NCBI GenBank assembly: GCA_039811865.1
Contig: JBDHZK010000123.1
Location: 1 to 8,311, forward strand
DNA from: JBDHZK01 sp039811865
Lineage (GTDB): Bacteria; Actinomycetota; Actinomycetes; Propionibacteriales; Propionibacteriaceae
Length of the DNA: 8,311 bases
Direction of reading: 5' to 3'
A model generated the notes under the pieces. That model had not been told where the DNA came from, made no database searches, and saw nothing but the letters and a program-made list of their open reading frames with translations. Positions within the stretch are counted from its first letter, which is position 1. Every line of letters starts with the position of its first letter. Of this stretch, positions 5,229 through 8,311 are shown piece by piece. Both the position numbers and the translations under genes were made by a program.

Positions 5229-6368
5229 GTGCAACTGGTCACCGCGAGCGGGGCGGACGTGTGGCGTCTGCTGCCCGGCGCTATGGCTGGGCGTTTCGTC
5301 CTGGCGCCGCTGCCGGACGACCCCGAGGCCGCGGCCCGGACGGTCGCGATGCTGCGTTTGGACGAGCCGGTGCTCGAGCCGGGCGCGGCGGTGATCGTGG
5401 CCAGTTCGGGGAGCACGGGCGAGCCGAAGGGGGTGGTCCTGGCCGCGGCGGCGCTGCGGGCGTCCGCGGTCGCGACGCACGAACGGTTGGGGGGCCCGGG
5501 CAACTGGACGTGCGCGCTGCCCGTCCACCACGTCGCCGGGCTGATGACGCTCGTCCGGAGCCTGATCGCCGACCAGCAGCCTCGCTTCTGCGCGCCCGAT
5601 CTCGCCGACCTGGCGCCCGTCTCCGGCGTGGCTAGCCCCCTGAGCCGGTCGGGTCCGGGTGCCGATCGTGACTACATCTCCCTGGTCGGCACCCAACTCG
5701 CTCGCGCCCTGGGGAATCCGGAAGCCACTGCGAAGCTGGCGGGCTTCGACGCCGTGCTGGTCGGCGGGGGGCCCGTCCCGAGCGAGTTGTTGGGGCGCGC
5801 CCAGGAGGCCGGCGTCCGCGTCGTCACCAGCTACGGCATGAGCGAAACCTGCGGCGGCTGCGTGTACGACGGGACGGCGCTTCGGGGCGTGGGGGTGCGC
5901 ATCGAAGCGGGCCGGGTCGTCCTCTCGGGGCCGATGCTCTTCGCCGGCTACCGCCTCCGTCCCGACCTGACGGCGCAGGCCCTGCTGGACGGCGAACTGT
6001 TCACCGCCGACCGAGGCGAACTCGTTGCCGGACGACTGCGCGTCCTCGGACGCCTGGACGACGTGGTGATCAGCGGCGGCGTCAACGTGGATCTGGCGGC
6101 GGTCCAGCGCCGATTGGACGCCTTGGGCGGGGGAGCCGTGGCGGTATTCGGCGTCCCCGACGCCGAGTGGGGGACGCGCGTCGTCGCGCTCACCGAGGGC
6201 GACTGGGACGCCAGCGCGCTGCGCGCGGCGTTGGTCGGACACTTCGAGCCGGCTGCCTTGCCGAAAGAGGTCCGGCGCGTCCGAGTGCTACCGCGCACGG
6301 CGACCGGCAAGATCGACCGTCGGGCGCTGGCCGCGTCCTGGCGGGAGGTTGATCGATGGCGAGCGTGA
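5229..6368 (+). CDS. menE: o-Succinylbenzoate--CoA ligase MenE
   Basis: 379 residues from the GTG at 5229. Acyl-adenylate-forming enzyme that activates o-succinylbenzoate with ATP and joins it to CoA in menaquinone synthesis, in the cytosol. Motifs in order: ATP/phosphate loop SSGSTGEPKGV (59-69); SYGMSETCGG (201-210); the FTADRGEL hinge-side aspartate (about 261); GRLDDVVISGGVNVD (274-288); and the C-terminal lysine motif RTATGKIDRRAL, with K361 the likely catalytic lysine of adenylation. It is shorter than E. coli or Bacillus MenE (about 450-490) but close to the compact actinobacterial form (about 360-380); the shortening is in the N-terminal region. An in-frame GTG at 5220 is possible, but the 5229 GTG lies 7 nt after TAGGGT and no Shine-Dalgarno sequence is seen, which favours a leaderless start at 5229. 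The 3' end overlaps menA by 13 nt, indicating co-transcription. Confidence 0.93.
   Translation: MQLVTASGADVWRLLPGAMAGRFVLAPLPDDPEAAARTVAMLRLDEPVLEPGAAVIVASSGSTGEPKGVVLAAAALRASAVATHERLGGPGNWTCALPVHHVAGLMTLVRSLIADQQPRFCAPDLADLAPVSGVASPLSRSGPGADRDYISLVGTQLARALGNPEATAKLAGFDAVLVGGGPVPSELLGRAQEAGVRVVTSYGMSETCGGCVYDGTALRGVGVRIEAGRVVLSGPMLFAGYRLRPDLTAQALLDGELFTADRGELVAGRLRVLGRLDDVVISGGVNVDLAAVQRRLDALGGGAVAVFGVPDAEWGTRVVALTEGDWDASALRAALVGHFEPAALPKEVRRVRVLPRTATGKIDRRALAASWREVDRWRA
6343..6348 (+). promoter_or_regulatory. Ribosome binding site of menA
   Basis: GGGAGG with 7 nt to the ATG at 6356, lying inside the last codons of menE. It fixes the menA start and contrasts with the genes headed by -10 boxes, which have no such site. 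Confidence 0.75.
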
Positions 6369-7237
6369 CCCAGTGGGTCGAGGGGGCCCGGCCCCGGACG
6401 CTGCCGGCCGCGCTCGCGCCCGTGCTCGCCGGCTCCGGCGCGGCCTGGTTCGCCGACTCCTTCAAGCCAGGTCACGCGCTGCTCGCGCTGCTCGTCGCGC
6501 TGGCCCTGCAGGTCGGGGTGAACTACGCCAACGACTACTCCGACGGCATCCGGGGCACAGATGCGGAGCGGGTCGGCCCAATGCGGCTGGTCGGCTCCGG
6601 GGTGGCCAAACCGGCCCAGGTGAAGTGGGCCGCGTTCGGCTGCTTCGGGCTCGCCGCGCTGGCTGGGATCGGACTGGTGTTCCTCACCGGGTTTTGGTGG
6701 CTGCTGCTGGTCGGCGCGGCCAGCATCGCCGCGGCCTGGTTCTACACCGGCGGCAGCCGTCCGTACGGATACGCCGGCCTCGGTGAGGTCTTCGTCTTCA
6801 TCTTCTTCGGCCTCGTGGCGGTCTGCGGCACGACGCTCGTCCAGGTCGGGGCGATCACTTGGGCCAGTGTGTTCGCGGCGTTCGCGATCGGGGTCCTAGC
6901 CTGCGCGATCCTCGTCGCCAACAACCTGCGCGACCTCGACGGCGACGCCGCCAGCGGCAAGCGAACGCTGGCCACGCGCCTCTCCGACGCCGGCACCCGC
7001 GCCCTCTTCCTGCTGCTCGCCGTGGCCGCCGGGACGTCCGTGGCCGCCTGCGCGGTGGCGAGCACGCCGTGGGCACTATTGGGGTTGGCGGGACTGATTC
7101 CCCTGGTCAACCCGGTGCGCACCGTACTTTCGGGGGCGCGTGGCGCCGACCTGATCGCCGTGTTGAAGGCCACCGGGCTGAGCGAGCTGGCCGTTGCGGC
7201 GGGGCTGGCCGTGGGCTTCGTGGTGGGCGGGATCTGA
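6356..7237 (+). CDS. menA: 1,4-dihydroxy-2-naphthoate polyprenyltransferase MenA
   Basis: 293 residues, the normal size for MenA. Integral membrane UbiA-family enzyme that attaches a polyprenyl chain to 1,4-dihydroxy-2-naphthoate to give demethylmenaquinone. The first Asp-rich motif is NYANDYSDGIRGTD (56-69), followed by the MenA signature RVGPMRLVGSG (72-82). The second motif is ANNLRDLDGDAASGKRTLATRL (188-209). Around these the protein is a series of hydrophobic helices consistent with the 8-9 segments of the family. The ATG at 6356 lies inside the end of menE (13-nt overlap) and has a GGGAGG ribosome binding site at 6343-6348 with 7-nt spacing. This is the only strong Shine-Dalgarno sequence among the gene starts here, as expected for an operon-internal gene. 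The alternating GC-rich helices show no frameshift or missing motif. Confidence 0.96.
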   Translation: MASVTQWVEGARPRTLPAALAPVLAGSGAAWFADSFKPGHALLALLVALALQVGVNYANDYSDGIRGTDAERVGPMRLVGSGVAKPAQVKWAAFGCFGLAALAGIGLVFLTGFWWLLLVGAASIAAAWFYTGGSRPYGYAGLGEVFVFIFFGLVAVCGTTLVQVGAITWASVFAAFAIGVLACAILVANNLRDLDGDAASGKRTLATRLSDAGTRALFLLLAVAAGTSVAACAVASTPWALLGLAGLIPLVNPVRTVLSGARGADLIAVLKATGLSELAVAAGLAVGFVVGGI

Positions 7238-7320
7238 CGGGCCGGGCCGCCCGGGCTCAACTGCCCTGCCCAGGATCGGCCCGATGAAGCTGGACCGCCA
7301 CGGAGTTGCCAGGGGCGAGC

Positions 7321-7332
7321 GGGGACGTCCCC
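7321..7332. promoter_or_regulatory. 12-bp perfect palindrome at the menC promoter, possible operator
   Basis: GGGGACGTCCCC is perfectly self-complementary and ends directly at the first base of the TAAAGT -10 box. With transcription starting at 7345 it covers about -24 to -13, the spacer region, a position where a bound protein would block or remodel polymerase. The regulator is unknown. Confidence 0.4.
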
Positions 7333-7338
7333 TAAAGT
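7333..7338 (+). promoter_or_regulatory. Leaderless -10 of menC
   Basis: TAAAGT (TANNNT), then exactly 6 nt, then ATG at 7345. This is the classical actinobacterial leaderless arrangement. A TTGCCA at 7306-7311 is 21 nt upstream, too far for a standard -35. Confidence 0.65.
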
Positions 7339-7344
7339 GAGCGC

Positions 7345-8310
7345 ATGAGCGACCGGTCCCGGGTGTACGAGATCGGGTTGCGCACTCGGTTTCGCGGCAT
7401 CATGAGCCGGCAGGGCATGCTGTTTCGCGGTCCGGCGGGCTGGGCTGAGTGGAGCCCCTTCCTCGACTACGGACCGGACGAGACTTCCGCATGGTGGGAC
7501 TGCGCAGTCGAGTGCGCCACCCGAGAGTTTCCGGCTCCGGTGCGCCATGCCGTTCCCGTGAACTCGATCATCCCGGCACTCGCCCCCGCCGCGGCTTTCC
7601 AGATCGCGCAAGCGGCCGGCTGCGGCACCGCGAAGGTCAAGGTCGCCGAGCCCGGGCAGACGATCGAGGACGATCTCGCCCGGGTCGAGGCCGTCCGGGC
7701 GGCCCTTGGGCCCAACGGCCGCATCCGCGTGGACGCCAACGGGGCCTGGGGTGTCGACCAGGCCGAGCATCACCTGAAGCTCCTGGCGCGCTTTGGCCTG
7801 GAGTACGCCGAGCAGCCCTGCGCCCACGTCGAAGAGCTGGCTGAGTTGCGGCTGCGCTTGGCCCGGGCGGGCGTCCCGGTGCTGATCGCGGCCGACGAGT
7901 CGATTCGCCGCAGCGGCGACCCCGAGCGGGTCGCCAGGCTCCGGGCCGCGGATGTGGCGGTGCTGAAGGTGCAGCCGCTCGGTGGCGTCCGGCGCTGCCT
8001 CGATCTGGCCGAGCGCCTGGCGATGCCGGTGGTCGTCTCGTCGGCGCTGGAGACGTCCGTCGGGATCCGGGCCGGCCTGGCGCTGGCCGCCGCCCTGCCC
8101 GAATTGCCGTTCGCCTGCGGCCTGAACACGGTGTCGCTGCTGACCGGTGACGTCGTCGCCGATCCGCTGGTGGCGGTGAACGGGCTGATGCAGGTTCGAG
8201 ACGTCCAGGTCGAGCCGGCGCTGCTCGACCGCTGGCAGGCGCCTGCACCGGTGGTGGATTTTTGGCAGCGGCGCCGGCTCGGGCCACCGGCGCGGCTGAG
8301 CCCGGCGTGA
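7345..8310 (+). CDS. menC: o-Succinylbenzoate synthase MenC
   Basis: 321 residues, ATG at 7345, TGA at 8308-8310. Enolase-superfamily enzyme that dehydrates SHCHC to o-succinylbenzoate, the substrate of MenE; cytosolic. The barrel catalytic residues are all in place: KxK in TAKVKVAEPG (K97, K99), metal ligands D130 in RVDANGAW, E156 in YAEQP and D184 in AADES, and the opposite lysine K208 in VLKVQPLGG. The N-terminal capping region FRGIMSRQGMLFRGPAGWAEWSPF resembles the actinobacterial OSBS type. Length fits the family. It has its own perfect TANNNT-N6-ATG leaderless promoter (7333-7344), so although it follows menA by 107 nt it can be transcribed independently. Confidence 0.95.
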   Translation: MSDRSRVYEIGLRTRFRGIMSRQGMLFRGPAGWAEWSPFLDYGPDETSAWWDCAVECATREFPAPVRHAVPVNSIIPALAPAAAFQIAQAAGCGTAKVKVAEPGQTIEDDLARVEAVRAALGPNGRIRVDANGAWGVDQAEHHLKLLARFGLEYAEQPCAHVEELAELRLRLARAGVPVLIAADESIRRSGDPERVARLRAADVAVLKVQPLGGVRRCLDLAERLAMPVVVSSALETSVGIRAGLALAAALPELPFACGLNTVSLLTGDVVADPLVAVNGLMQVRDVQVEPALLDRWQAPAPVVDFWQRRRLGPPARLSPA

Positions 8311-8311
8311 G

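Noticed and set aside
4892..5503. 203-residue version of the PLDc_N protein
   Set aside because: The extra N-terminal part is antisense to menE and hydrophilic. The 85-residue form starts 6 nt after TATCCT and begins directly with the first membrane helix.
4788..6242. 484-codon minus-strand frame opposite menE
   Set aside because: Antisense to menE with a low-complexity Arg/Asp/Gly/His composition and no domain motif. The menE frame holds all adenylation motifs.
7238..7260. GC-rich potential hairpin after menA (CCGGG-CCG-CCCGG)
   Set aside because: Only a 5-bp stem with a 3-nt loop and no U-tract; expected by chance in such GC-rich DNA.
6742..7827. 361-codon minus-strand frame across menA and menC
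   Set aside because: Covers two well-supported plus-strand genes and the menC promoter; composition is that of a shadow frame.

Overview
The window is high-GC DNA with strong third-position GC bias. It has menaquinone genes, a lipoprotein with a Leu-Gly-Gly-Cys lipobox, and several start codons sitting about 6 nt after a TANNNT-like -10 box, with no Shine-Dalgarno sequence (leaderless genes). This points to an actinobacterium, possibly of the Propionibacteriaceae or a related group; the family-level guess is inference only. I see no rRNA, tRNA, CRISPR array, insertion sequence or phage gene.

Left arm (1-5149, all minus strand). Reading in the direction of transcription there are three units. 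(1) A small PLDc_N-type membrane protein (4892-5149). (2) A probable secreted lipoprotein of unknown function (4018-4752). (3) A PTS-dependent dihydroxyacetone kinase operon dhaK-dhaL-dhaM (3902 down to 1, running off the left edge). DhaK binds dihydroxyacetone, DhaL carries ADP/ATP, and DhaM passes phosphate from the PTS to DhaL. Here DhaM is a three-part fusion: the DhaM (EIIA-mannose-like) domain, an HPr domain and an apparently full-size Enzyme I. The whole relay from phosphoenolpyruvate to DhaL could therefore run through one polypeptide. The window cuts off roughly the last 70-80 residues of Enzyme I.

Right arm (5229-8310, all plus strand). Menaquinone genes menE (OSB-CoA ligase), menA (DHNA prenyltransferase, overlapping menE by 13 nt with a good ribosome binding site) and menC (o-succinylbenzoate synthase, with its own leaderless promoter). 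The biosynthetic order is MenC, then MenE, then (MenB, not in this window), then MenA. The last bases of the window could be the GTG start of another gene overlapping the menC stop.

The arms diverge at about 5150-5228, where back-to-back -10 boxes flank a 14-bp inverted repeat. Most interesting non-coding signals: a shared leaderless-promoter architecture at five starts; two adjacent RNA hairpins exactly flanking the dhaL stop, the second with the dhaM AUG in its loop; linker DNA in the DhaM fusion that resembles REP-type repeats; and palindromes abutting the menC and menE promoters. No wholly new gene system was found; every protein except the lipoprotein belongs to a recognisable family.
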